Assembly (NCBI GenBank): GCA_905250025.1
Contig: CAJNOJ010000024.1
Location: forward strand, 496,001 to 560,000
Direction of reading: 5' to 3'
Length of the DNA: 64,000 bases
DNA from: Adineta ricciae
Taxonomy: Eukaryota > Rotifera > Eurotatoria > Adinetida > Adinetidae
The translations under genes and the position numbers were made by a program. Below are positions 37,534 to 49,022 of the stretch, in pieces; within the stretch, counting starts at the first letter, position 1; every line of letters starts with the position of its first letter. The notes below the pieces were generated by a model that was not told the DNA's origin, searched no databases, and worked only from the letters and a program-made list of their open reading frames with translations.

Positions 37534-40500
37534 ATGGCCGATGCCGATAATCGGGTTATTCTAAATGTTGGCGGTATTCGCCATGAAACCTGTAAGTCAG
37601 CGAAAACATTCGCATATTTGATTGGCGACTTTCATTTCCTTGTTTTCCTAGATAAAGCTACACTAAAAAAAATTCCAGCCACAAGACTTTCCCGTCTCAC
37701 CGAAGCTCTATCGAATTACGATGCTGTCCTCAATGAATTTTACTTCGATCGACATCCAGGTGTCTTTGCACAGATCTTGAATTACTATCGTACTGGCAAA
37801 TTACACTATCCGACTGATGTCTGTGGTCCTCTTTTCGAAACTGAACTTGAGTACTGGGGACTTGACGCAAATCAAGTGGAACCTTGCTGTTGGATGACAT
37901 ATACCACTCATCGGTAGGACGGAAGAAAAACAAATGGATGATTAAGCAAACATCATGTTGTCTCTTGCAGGGATACTCAAGACGTTCTCGTCGGTCTTGA
38001 TCGTTTAGATCTCGACGCTGAACCCATCACCGAAGAAGAAATCCCACATAAGTTTGGCTGGGATTACGATCCAACTATACGTCATAAGAATATGAGTTTA
38101 CAAGAGTATATGAATTCATTACCGTGGTACACGCGTCTACAGCCACGTATCTGGCAATTATTTGAAGAACCATATTCAAGTAGTGCAGCAAAAGTATGCT
38201 GTTAGCTGTGAAATTGGTCTCATTTTTAAAAAGAATTAATCTTCTTCTAGGCTATACAAGTGGTTTCAATCTTCTTTATACTTGTTTCTATCATATCATT
38301 TTGCTTGAAAACTCATCCGACAATGCGTGTACCAACAATAGCATTCGTCGAAAATAATTTTACCAATATCACACCAACATACACGTTGTATAAAGAACGA
38401 ACAGAAGCTCACGAAGCATTTCAGTATATTGAAATAGTATGCAATGGTAAGAATTTGCAGTAGTGAACGTCTTTTATCCTGAATCGACGTTCTAATCTGT
38501 TCTAGTTTGGTTCACATTTGAGATTATAACACGCTTTATAGTCTCACCCATGAAATGTGGCTTTGTTAAATCACCTGTAAATATCATAGACTTTCTTGCG
38601 ACTTTATCATTCTATCTTGACATCTTATTCAATAAATTCCTCCCGCCGTCATTTACTAATACGGATTTATTCGAATTCTTCTCTATTACGCGCATCTTTC
38701 GTCTATTTAAATTAACTCGCCATTATGGAGGATTAAAAATTCTTATACATACATTTACTGCGTCGATGCGTGAATTGATGTTACTCATTTTTTTCCTCGT
38801 TCTCTTTATTGTCATCTTTGCATCGCTAATTTATTATGCTGAACGTTTACAGAAGAATCCAGACAATGATTTTACTTCGATACCCATCGGGTTGTGGTGG
38901 TCGATCGTAACTATGACTACCGTCGGTTACGGCGATATGGTACCGAAAACGTATGTCGGTATGATGGTCGGTGGACTTTGTGCATTGACAGGCGTACTAA
39001 CGATTGCTTTGCCCGTACCTGTTATCGTAGCTAACTTTGCAATGTACTATTCTCATACGCAAGCACGATCAAAATTACCGAAAAAACGGCGAAGAGTAAT
39101 GGCTGTAGAGCCCGTTAGACCGGCAAGAGGTCCAGGAGGAGCCGGCGGTGGCCCTGGAGCTGGACCGGGCGGTGTAGGTGGAGGAGCAATGAACAAATTC
39201 GGCATGGAAGCTGGCATGGGCGGTGGACCCGGTGGACCACCGGGTGGAGGCCCTAAAAAGAACGTCATCAAACAAGGAGGTGGTGGTGGCATGGCTGCTA
39301 AACTTGGTATGACTGAGAATAACATCGTTCACAATCGTATTGGTAAGATTTAACTCTACAGATTCAATGAGACACATATACATTATTTATCTCGATCAGA
39401 AATAAGATCTCGTTTGGACCGTTGAGTCTTAGCATCTAATCTCTTCTATTTAGTTACCAATAGTTTTCAAACATTCCTCGAAGGTATACTACTACTGCTT
39501 TAATCTACTTCTTCTTCTTCTTCTTCTTCTTCGATCAGTATATCTGTATATATTTATATTTATATATGTCTCATTTTCATCCCCTTCTGCTATTCTCATA
39601 GTACACTCTCGTGTGAATATATCGCTACAAATTAATCTAAGAAAGAATAGAGACGATGATTACTCCTTGAAATCTACCCGATGTAGATATTTCAACTAGA
39701 ATTTTCATTTTCAATCTAGCCCATATTTTATCCATTTGCATAGGACATGGTGATGAAGAACGTATACCAATGATCCAACCGAGTCCGAGACTTAGCAGCC
39801 ATCATCATGTGGCTAAAGTTTAACTACTAAAAACTAACATTCACTAATTCATATAAGGATCTCGGGTCATTTGGATATTTAGGTACGAACACGAAAATTG
39901 CATTTACTACCCATTTTCAGTTCCGTTTCGTTCGACAACTATAACATGCACTGATATGGTTTCTCCTTTTTTTGTTTTGAACTTACACATGCACGATATT
40001 TTTTTCAATATTCGCTTCCTTTTTATGATTTTCCTGAAAGGAGAAAGAGAGGAAGAGAGATACATTCATTCGAAAGCAGGGAGGAAATCAGATTTGTATA
40101 TATGGTTTTGATCACAGCTCTATTTCTTTTGAAGATCATGCATTGTGATATTAAAACTACAACGCTGTAAGTTTTAGCCTATATATCCTTGTTTTCTACC
40201 TGTTTTTACTCTCTCTCTCTCCTCTCTTTGTCCTTCAGTCCCAACGTTCATCACATTTTCACCCGCATGAAAAATTTATCTATGATACTATATCATTTTG
40301 TTGTCGTCGTCGTAATTATTTGTCTGTTATTGTTCGTGATATTTCTATTTCGTTTGGAATGAGATCTATTTCCACCAAGAGTCTATCATTCGTCTTATTG
40401 TAGAAGAAATGGAAATGAAAATAGGAAGTGACAACACGTCACCAATCAACAATAGCACAAGTACGATCGATAATCAGAACGATGGTCAACAACACAGACA

Positions 40501-40558
40501 ACGTTCATCACCTCGCGTTCAATCATCTCGAACAGTTCTCACCGAAGTGGTTTCTTGA
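37534..40558 (+). CDS. Shaw: Voltage-gated potassium channel, Kv3/Shaw type
   Basis: Common exons 37534-37591, 37652-37913, 37971-38193, 38251-38446 and 38506-39342 are followed by one of two alternative last exons, 39744-39823 (551 residues) or 40404-40558 (576 residues). T1: [20 protein letters not shown]...[26 protein letters not shown]4 is [19 protein letters not shown], with few charges as in fly Shaw. The pore is [14 protein letters not shown]6 ends [28 protein letters not shown], the Shaw signature. The C-terminus is Gly/Pro-rich. Shaw channels set resting and repolarising currents in neurons. The start is the methionine just before the T1 strand; an in-frame upstream methionine at 37357 is less likely. 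Confidence 0.93.
39500..39533. repeat. (TTC)n microsatellite in Shaw intron
   Basis: A run of TTC units near 39507-39532 within the last intron of Shaw. Confidence 0.8.
39744..39823 (+). other. Shaw alternative last exon A
   Basis: Acceptor TTGCATAG, then 80 bp continuing the phase-1 codon from 39342 and ending at TAA; it adds 26 residues ([19 protein letters not shown]...). Confidence 0.7.
40404..40558 (+). other. Shaw alternative last exon B
   Basis: Acceptor CTTATTGTAG, also phase 1, 155 bp ending at TGA; it adds about 51 residues ([18 protein letters not shown]...) ending TVLTEVVS. Open in the frame required by the donor at 39342, so it can replace exon A. Confidence 0.65.
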
Positions 40559-41158
40559 ATGATTTCTTTTGTTTTTCTTCTCCTCCTCCTCCTCTACATT
40601 GTTTTCATTTATTTATTTGGTGATGCTACTAGTCAATGTGCCCCTCTCGTCAACATTTGAACAAATTTAAACATGTGAATGCCGTCCTATACAGCTTCTA
40701 TTGTCATTTCTCGAGTTCCTTTTTACATTGTTGCCAATTGTGATGATTCCTTCTCTCTCTCTCTCTCTCTCAAAACAATTGTTTTCTTTTCTCATTTCAT
40801 AGCACGCTTGTTTCTGAGAGATAAATAAATATCTGAAATTCATTCAATCGATCGAATAACCACCAGAGAGCAAACACAAAATTCAATTTGATCCGTTGCA
40901 CGTAAGAAACAATCAGACAACAATCCAGAAATACTAATCGTAGAGTGGAAGAGCGAAAAAGAAGAAAGAAAGAAACGATTTCCCCAAAGATTCTCGTCAA
41001 AAAAGAAAAATGAAGCATATAACCTTGACAGTAGAATCTGTCGGGCAATTTATTCGTTCATAGATAGATAGCGAAAGAAGCAAATTGATCATAATGCAAT
41101 CAAGAAGAAGAAGCCATCGATCGTAATGAGGAGAAAAACTGTTCATCAAGACATGTGT
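40559..41158. other. Convergent 3' region
   Basis: 600 bp between Shaw (+) and the unrecognised gene (-), with a CT tract near 40754-40770. No gene visible. Confidence 0.5.
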
Positions 41159-42367
41159 TCATTTTCGTAGTTCTTTTCCGTAGCTTTCATCGATTCGACG
41201 AACATATTCCTTGCACCATATTCGTAATGAATGCTAAAAGAAGAAAACACGTCAAGTGATTAGAAATGGAAAGAAACAACAGGATGATTACTTCGCATGT
41301 ATTCATTATTGATTTGATTTGAGAATTCGCAATAATCGATTCCATGTCAACATCGGTGTATAATGAAAGTTTCCATTCGTTCGGTAAAGCCTTTGAAGGA
41401 AGAAGAGAAGCGAAATGATCGAAATGAGAATCTTGTAGCATACGATAAGTTGAGACTTGGTTCCAGCTGCACGGCGACCAAGATGAAGCAAAACAGAGGA
41501 CAAAACTTTCAAACTCATCGATTGACTTGATGTGATTTGACCAATTTTATCGTACTCCCAAAAATATTTGTCAGGAAATGGGTTTCCATTTTGAAGAAAA
41601 ATTGATATGGCCGAAGTTTTCGTCATGCCAAGAATACCATCTTTCGGCTAAATAAATCTCAGATGTGATGATCATAGCAGCACAGTGATAGAAAAACGAT
41701 TTTACCATAAACTGAGTGATTTTCGATACGATATCTTTCATTGCATTTCCGATCGTTTCAATGGCCTCTGAATAATTTCTCGATGAACTATTCAGAGCAT
41801 GTTGCAAAGATATCGGATAAGTTATTGCTTGGATCAGTGCATTGAATATCGGACCATCCGGATCGAGATACACTCGATGCTGGAAGACAAATATCCTTAG
41901 CTCAGCGGTGTTTGAAGTCCAATGAGACTCACGGATCGATTTTGATGGACTCGATGTTTGACAAAAACGACAAAAAGAATAGCAAAAGCTGCTTTCTTGA
42001 ACGGATTCCGACGAATTTTTGTTGACTTCTTCCCTTTACCTTCTGGTTCGGTAAAGAACCCATTTGCACCTAAATGAGATGTAATCGAATTGTCAAGAGT
42101 TTCTTGGAACTTCGAACTCCTACTGGTTTGCGACTCCTTTCGATGACGTTTATCTGTTGATATATCCGTTTCTTCTCCAGATCGTTCATTTTCCGAATGT
42201 GCTATGATGATTTTCAAGTGAATTAGGCAATTATCATACACATGGCTTACTCTCTCTGGAAAGTGATCGATGTCGTCGTGATTTGTGAGTTGAACGATCT
42301 GAAATCGACTCAACATATATTCATTTCATCGTGGCTATCGAATAGATACCCGATTTTGGTGAGACAT
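41159..42367 (-). CDS. Unrecognised six-exon protein
   Basis: Exons 42367-42350, 42298-41933, 41879-41706, 41647-41444, 41390-41292 and 41233-41159 give 311 residues. All five introns are phase 0 and 51-58 bp, which strongly supports a real gene. The N-terminus begins MSHQNRIVQLTNHDDIDHFPE and leads into a Ser/Lys-rich polar stretch. A basic patch (KGKKSTKIRRNPFKK) precedes a hydrophobic helix (AAFAILFVVFVKHRVH). The rest looks helical and globular (DPDGPIFNALIQAITYP, PKDGILGMTKTSAISIFLQ, FPDKYFWEYDKIGQITSS, HLGRRAAGTKSQL) and it ends RIDESYGKELRK. I recognise no family. It is the last apparently intact core gene before the transposon-rich part. Confidence 0.72.
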
Positions 42368-43407
42368 ATATGTCACTTGGTAATTTGATTAAGTGTTCAG
42401 ACGAAACTGGTGGTAATTTCTCTCTGATTCAATCTTGACGAAATTCTTTCTTCGCTTTTGTACGATTTCGTCGGAAATGAGAACAACGACATTGAAAATG
42501 AAATATTTCATGCGTTATTTGATGCACTTCCATCTACTTGTCAATGTAACTCATTTGTTTCTTTTAGAATCAATTGCATTTTCCTGAAATGTTTTGTTAA
42601 GAATTTGAAATCAACTCATTCATCTTAGTTATTTAGAAGAATTGAATTAAATCTAAGCATTCTTCGATAAAATTTCATTCGACGACATCGATCAAACTTT
42701 TCCTCTTAGAAATATATTCTACTTCATCGAAATTGTGATGCAATAATAAGTCCGAAGAAGATCTCATGTGTTGAGTTCTAGAGAAATATTGCCTGGGCAT
42801 CCTCAAAACCAAGACTCATATGAACTGCGCAGGTCCAAATTTCTAAATCGAGTACCATTTCAATCCTCGTTTTCTCTGGTGTATATGATTTGAGACATTT
42901 ATAGTATTTTACAATGAAGAAAGTGAATGCAAGTGTATTACAATGATTATCCGGCATGATTTTGTTCATGTGGGAATTATTGTGTCAAGTAGACATAGAA
43001 ATCCAGCGTAAATATGAACAGAACGTGTGATATAAATGGTGATGAAATGGCCAATTACGTTATGAAGTACTTTTTTATCACTGAAGGAGAAAAATTACGC
43101 TGACAATGAGTACACTTGTACAAGAAACTACGAAATAGACATGAGTAACGACAAGAACGAACACTTTGTCAATAAGACAGTTGTGTGAATGTGTCTATTC
43201 GCATAGCATACAGAATGAAAGAGAAAACTTGACATTCATTCTATTCCATTGTCATTTGTCGAGGAATATGGTGCAAAAAACGAACTCATTGATTTTATCG
43301 ACCACATCAATCAGACAGAAGACGATATGACTATGTTAATATTATATAATCAATGTCACTGAGGAGCTAGAAATCGTTTCGACAGTTCATAAAAACATAT
43401 CAACTGC
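42368..43407. other. Intergenic, start of the gene-poor part
   Basis: About 1 kb, AT-rich. A 63-codon minus-strand frame at 42778-42969 has no recognisable features and is not called. Confidence 0.45.
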
Positions 43408-44058
43408 TCAATTAGAGGATTAACCTGATGAAATTCTTCTGATTGTTTTGAAAAAAGTGTAAAATGTTAAAGTACTCGATGCTTTGATACATATACGCGC
43501 AAAACTCGATAGGATTGCATGTGATCGGCCTAATCTTCTCAAAATGTTTATCATTGGTGAATGATTCGTCAAGCAGTTGACTTGCTCTATTACCGGATGT
43601 ATTTCTAGATCGATTCTGTTCGAAAGTTCTACCTAGAATTCATCATGATATTCACCGACTGTCGAACTTATACTTCGATGACGAATGATCCTAATTTACA
43701 CGTACTTGGTTTGTATGAACCTTGTGGAGAAACAGCTCGGTCTCTTTTCGCCGGTAGGGCATGAATCACTTGAAAGAGAGAATTCTTTCCACTTATTTAT
43801 TCTTGTAAGGTTCGATGCATAAATTCAATTCAAGACGTATAGATGTAAATTTACTACTATTTATACATATCTTGTCAATGTTTTCTAATTTCAAATCTTT
43901 CTATTGCGGTTTATTTTTCAATTCGTTATTGCGAATATCTTTTGGCAATTCATCTCCAAGTACTATTTTTTCATCAGCTTTGGTCGAACTGTACGTTAGT
44001 CTGAACGATCCAACCGACTGTCTCCATCTTCTTTATTTTTATTTACAATAAATGTCGA
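43408..44058 (+). pseudogene. F-box-like protein remnant (bdelloid multigene family)
   Basis: Translation in shifting frames gives a broken F-box start (QLED, stop, PDEILLIVLKKV), then VLDALIHIRAKLDRIACDRPNLLKMF, then NDPNLHVLGLYEPCGETARSLF, and finally an open stretch at 43815-44051 with MFSNFKSFYCGLFFNSLLRISF and TIFSSALVELYVSLNDPTDCLHLL. The order and wording fit the large F-box/LRR-like family of bdelloid rotifers. At least three stops or frameshifts interrupt it, so it is a pseudogene. Family recognition rests on memory of similar proteins, not on a search. Confidence 0.5.
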
Positions 44059-44865
44059 TATACTTAAATATCGAAACCGGTGAATTACGACGATTGTGGA
44101 TATGTTAGTTTTGAATTGAATTTATGCATCGAACTTTACAAGAATAACTCGCTTTAAAAACTATTGTTTGTTTCAACGGAATTCAACGATCGAAAACAGA
44201 GTAGGTACGCGCAACTGGCGGATTTCACTGAGCAACACATTCGGAATATGAAGTAAAAAATTGCCAGAAGAGAATGTATTATTCAATTACATCCTTATAT
44301 AATTGTTAACGAATGAACAGACGTCAGTCAATACACAATGGTGGGAAACTTTTAATTTTTTCCCTATCAATCACAATCATCCAGGGAAACCAGCTCGATC
44401 GTCCATGTCTATGTTTATATCCATGGGCTGGCAAAGACTGAAAAGAAAAGGAAAGGAAAGAAAGTGAAGAGAGAAATGTATAAATCGTACCGAACACCCG
44501 ATCGAAGCACACGATTGATTTTGTTTTCGTCGATTTGAAATGGATCCAAATATACTTCGTCGTATTCGTCATGAAGAAGACATGGTAAGTTGCTAAGTAC
44601 TTGTTCAGGTCGAGCGCTCCCTCCATGGCAGTAATTTTCTTTGGTGCTTTCACTGTCACTTCGTGATGCACTCTACGGATTACAACAGTCACTGTGTGGG
44701 TGTGCTACATACGAACGAGAACCAGTTTCTGAAACAGAGAAACTGAGCGCAGCTAATATGAAAACTGATCTCGTGTTTAGGTAGGCGTATCTGTTCTGGC
44801 CGAAAATGTTCAATATCGAAATATGCGTGAAACAGAATTGCAACTGTTGTATCCCAAGCAACCAC
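44059..44865. other. Intergenic, no intact gene seen
   Basis: A short plausible exon (MDPNILRRIRHEED) at about 44540-44584 ends at GTAAG, but I cannot connect it to a complete gene. Remnant coding sequence also appears at about 44780-44860. Confidence 0.35.
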
Positions 44866-45156
44866 CCAGGTTATTGTGGCACGGTCGGTTCCGACCGATT
44901 AGGTTCGTTTTCCGACTATTTCCTTGCCGCCAGATTCCGGCCGGAAGTTCAAACGTAGGTTCCAGTCATTTCCCGATCGTTTCCTGCAAACTTCGAGCTG
45001 GAAACGGTCAGGAACTGATCGGATATTTTCTGCGCAATTCCGGCCAGAATCCGGCGGCAAGGAACCTGTCGGAACTTGCTGGAATCGAGAAGAGCTGAAC
45101 CGGAGCCGACTCAGATTCCAACGGATCCAGTCGCTGGAATGATCGACCTGGGCATG
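44866..45156. repeat. GC-rich foldback element, copy 1
   Basis: About 290 bp with markedly higher GC than its surroundings. It begins ACCCAGGT and ends ACCTGGGC. Inside, CCTTGCCGCCAGATTCCGGC on the left pairs with GCCAGAATCCGGCGGCAAGG on the right. Related sequence occurs at about 61055-61260. It looks like a non-autonomous foldback/MITE. It sits between two stretches of degraded coding sequence. Confidence 0.6.
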
Positions 45157-45513
45157 GCGAAGCTCAGAGGAATACATGAATAAGCAAAAGCAATACGATG
45201 ATGAACAACAAAAGATACTAATGCTTGCAGAATGAGTAAACAAAGTGGAAGAAAAAATGATCCAAACGAAAATGGCAAATGGTGAGAAATGATGCTCGCA
45301 TAATTTGAAGAGAAAAAGATTTTTTCTCTTTTTTAGGAGTACTTGCCGATGACTTTGACGAGGACGACGACAATAACAAACCAAATGAACTGTCGGCTAT
45401 AATGAAGATGATGATCAATACCTAATGAAAGATCAGGTGAGAGAAGGGAAGATCCCGATTTTTCAACCTATCTCTTTGAAATCGCCACGAAAGTTTTTTT
45501 TAAATATACATAG

Positions 45514-45800
45514 ATAAAACAACCATTCAAATAACAAATTTATCTGAAAATACTCAAGAAAAAGATTTATGTGATTTATTGGAGAACTTTGGTCCTGTTA
45601 GTGAAATTTATCTGGCGAAAGACACAAGCAGTGGTACATTCAAAGGATTCGCCATAGTTACACTTCATAGTCAAAAACTTGCACAAAAGGCCATGAAACA
45701 TCTATGCCAAATGGACTATGGTGTTCTTGTGCTGAAAGTTCCTTCTATGAACACTAATCGTTTATTTTATTCATCTTTTCGATTCAAGATACAAGAATAA
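45514..45800 (+). pseudogene. eIF3g-type RRM fragment
   Basis: After an acceptor (ATACATAG) the frame reads DKTTIQITNLSENTQEKDLCDLL, ENFGPVSEIYLAKD, and TFKGFAIVTLHSQKLAQKAM. This is an RRM with RNP2 (IQITNL) and RNP1 (KGFAIVTL), most like the C-terminal RRM of translation factor eIF3g. The end (VPSMNTNRLFYSSF...) departs from the family. The zinc-finger and N-terminal parts of eIF3g are absent nearby, and the upstream coding traces contain stops and a foldback insertion. I read it as a gene fragment or pseudogene. A short divergent RRM gene is the alternative. Confidence 0.6.
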
Positions 45801-47476
45801 AAGGTTCGATTGATGGTTCAACCTTTTTTGCCTCTTTTGTCTTTTCCTTATTTAATCCATGATAAAAATGTCAATGAGATAAAAAGAAGAACAAGATTTC
45901 ATTTCATGTAATATCTCACAGTACTGACAATGCGTAATATATCATTTGTTGTGCGTGAAAATGCTGATGATCTTGTGCTCTCTCGAACATCATCGAGTTT
46001 TGCTGTGCGAATGATCAAGCGTTCAGCTCAATCTGTCATTGTACGATACATTGATTTATTTGAAATAAGCTATCACGATATAGACAAGTAGCGCTCATCC
46101 ATTGGATTCGCTGACCCTTTTCTGAAATTATCAGAAAACTAGTAGATAAACGCTCTCACTTAGATCTCAATCTAATTGGGTTCGAATTGAAGTTACTTTT
46201 ATGCTCATTCTTTCATTTTCTGCTTCATTCAGGTCAGATTATTTTTAATTCATTTGCCCAGAGACGTAAACAAAACGAACACCGTTTATAAAAATTTATT
46301 CATCGACTCTCTTCAGACTACTCTGAATAAAAACTCAGTTTATTTTCACTTATGTTATCTCATCTAAGCAATTCAAATAAAACGCCTAGTTGTTCGTCAG
46401 CCTGCCTCCGGTCGACCACCTAGGGTGTGGATGAGGGTGATACTCACCCAAACTATCTTTGGGTCCGTTAACACTAAGAAAGCCATCCAAGATGTGCTAG
46501 ATGCTGTATAGCCCGAAAATCCGCTCAAAGGTGATTTGCGTTCAAGTCTGTTGTTGATTTCGAGGAGCTAAAGTAACACTAATATGTTGGTCACAACAGA
46601 TAAAAAACATTTTCACGTCATATATACTGAGAAAGCGAGTGTATTAGTAGAATCACTCACTGTGCTCTATTGTCGGTCTAGAATATAACTGCTGAAAGGC
46701 TTATTTGATTGTGATGGAGTTCCAATGACGTATTGTTACGTCAGAATCTTACTGGAACTCAAAGATCAGACTGATTGGATATCTGACTCCGGAATTATTG
46801 AGAAAATATCGATAATTCTCTGCGTTTTGTTTTTGTTTTGCATCTGATACATTTTTTGCAGCCTATCTAACTTTCGAATAAAATCCAAAATGTTTATATT
46901 GATTTAAGTCTGTTTTGTGTTTTACATATGCATGGATTAAGATCATAAACGATAGTTAACAGGGCGAATCTAAATAAACTACAAGATTTACTGTCGAAAC
47001 ACCGAAAAACTAAGTGTCGAAAATTTCGACGTATCGAACACAAATAATATCGATTGCTTTTTCGTCTGTAATGTCTGTCCAGGCTTTATGTACTGTATAA
47101 CACTTATTTCGAATTCGTCGTTCTAATAGCGGACGTTCTAGAATAATAGAAATATAAAGGATATATGAAAACAAAGAGTACAAATAACACATTCTCTTAT
47201 GATCGCCTACATATGCGTTCGACGATTTTATACGTACAATTTTTCCATCTTACCTATTTGACGTTCACTGTACGATGTTTGATGCTGTTGATACTGTAAC
47301 GACAAACTGGTTGAGTAGCTGACCGCTTCTCACGGTATCGATGTTTATTGACTACTCTACATGACCAGAATGTGTCTCTTTCACAATAAGACACGCGCTT
47401 ATATAGAGAAGAGGAAAGAGAGATATGACCCGGAGATAGTATGATATAGAGGTGAGAAAATAAAGAACAGAAAGAG
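45801..47476. other. Gene-poor stretch with a GC-richer island
   Basis: About 1.7 kb. A more GC-rich segment at about 46395-46520 (around CCTAGGGTGTGGATGAGGGTG) stands out and may be the tail of an old retroelement. I cannot classify it. No gene is supported. Confidence 0.4.
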
Positions 47477-49022
47477 ATGAACGATATCATTATCGTTACA
47501 GATACCATGTCCTTTGTTTCTTCTAACAAAGGTAATCCTATGTTGGTAAAAGAAGGTTTTATTTATAAAAGCAACAAACAGACATTAACGAAGATTTACT
47601 GGTTCTGCAAAATCAAAAACTGTAATGCAAATATTCATACTGATCTCAATCGTAATTTCATGCAATCAAATGGTAAGCATAATCATCTCATTCAACTAGA
47701 AGAAATCGGAGTTAAACTTTTTCAAGAAGCTCTTAAAGTACGTGTTATCAATGAAACAACACCGATTTCGAAGATATACGATGAAGAGATGGTTAAAGCT
47801 CATTTATCACCAGAAACTCTTGCAAATGTACCACTGGTTTCCAGTATAAGTAATATTTCATTGTGAGAATTTTACGTACTTTTTACTATGATTTTTTTAA
47901 AATAGATTCTGCATTGAATCGAACACGACGAAAACGTACACCAGTTCTTCCAACGTGTTGTTCATTTAATATTATTCCTGATTTATAACAAATTCACGTC
48001 TGCTGGAGAAAAGTTTTTATTTGCGATGCCTTGGTTCGTCGCAAAACAAGAATGATATTATTTGATAGCTCGATTATTTTCATTGATGGTAAGTTTTTAG
48101 CAACGCCGTCAATGTCTGATCAAGTATGATAGATGTTTTTAGTATTGTAGAAAATAATTCTTTTTAATCACAGATCTTTCTTGTGTGTGTGATCTTTTAC
48201 CAGATCGAAAAAAATCAACGTACCAACAACTTTTTAAAGAATTAAAAAGTATTGCGGCATTGAAAAACAAATTATTTGAACCTGAAAGAGTTGTTAATGA
48301 TTTTGAAATCGGTTTGATATTAGCTGAAGCCGCTGAAGTGAGTCATGATATTCACATTGTGCCAAGTTGTATTTGTTTTCTATTTTAGTTTCCTCAAGCT
48401 ATTCATCAAGGTTGTTATTTTCATTACAATCATGTATTAATCGACGTATTCAAAATTTAGACTTAAGCACAACTTATGCTGAAGTCGATGAAATGAGATC
48501 ATGCTGTCGTAAATTAATGGGACTTTGTCTTTTGCCACTTCAAGAAGTTGAAAATCAATTTTATAATTTACGAGCATTATTAGATTCACGATTAAAGCAG
48601 GAACTGCGTCAATTATTTTTATATTTTTAAAATCATTGGATGATTGATGTACCACTCCAAATGTGGGATTTTCATGATACTCCACATCGTACGAGCAATA
48701 TTTGTGAGGGTATGTCATTTCATTCTCTTTGAGCATTCGAACATGTTCTGTTTGTTTAGCTTTTCACAGCCGATTGAATAGACGTATTCAACGTTCCCAT
48801 TCAAACATATGGTCTTTCGTCAATTGTCCTATCGGTGAAGAATGCCGGTTTCAACACTTATATAGTCAAATTAATGCTGGCACACAACAACTGCCAAAAG
48901 CAAAGGCAGCTGAAACAATGCAAAAGCGAATCGAGACTTTAAATAGTCGATATAACAATCAGGATATGAATAGTGAACAATTGTTAAATGCCTTATCATT
49001 ATCGGGCGGAAGAAAAAAGTAA
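47477..49022 (+). pseudogene. FLYWCH / MULE transposase-like protein, broken
   Basis: The 5' part (47477-47864) encodes a FLYWCH zinc finger (KEGFIYKSNKQTLTKIYWFC...KNCNANIH...GKHNHLIQ) followed by a helical stretch. After a likely intron come SALNRTRRKRTPVLP, then DALVRRKTRMILF, CDLLPDRKKSTYQQLFKELK, NDFEIGLILAEAAEFPQAIHQGC, and a C-terminal open part (FHSRLNRRIQRSHSNIWSF...GEECRFQHLY). This is the layout of MULE transposase-derived proteins that bdelloids carry in many copies. The middle needs at least four frame changes and contains stops (after NIIPDL, and in 48455-48640), so this copy is dead. Confidence 0.75.

Noticed and set aside
39053..39383. Pro-rich minus-strand frames opposite the Shaw tail
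   Set aside because: Antisense of the Gly-rich C-terminus of Shaw.
41880..41932. Reading the unrecognised gene without splicing as three separate short proteins
   Set aside because: All junctions have GT/AG borders, phase 0 and 51-58 bp introns, so one spliced gene is the better explanation.
42194..42250. An extra intron in exon 2 of the unrecognised gene (GTAAGC to CATCATAG)
   Set aside because: Removing it would shift the frame of the following sequence, while the unspliced frame stays open.
42778..42969. 63-codon minus-strand frame
   Set aside because: It looks somewhat protein-like but has no neighbours, domain or splice context to support it.
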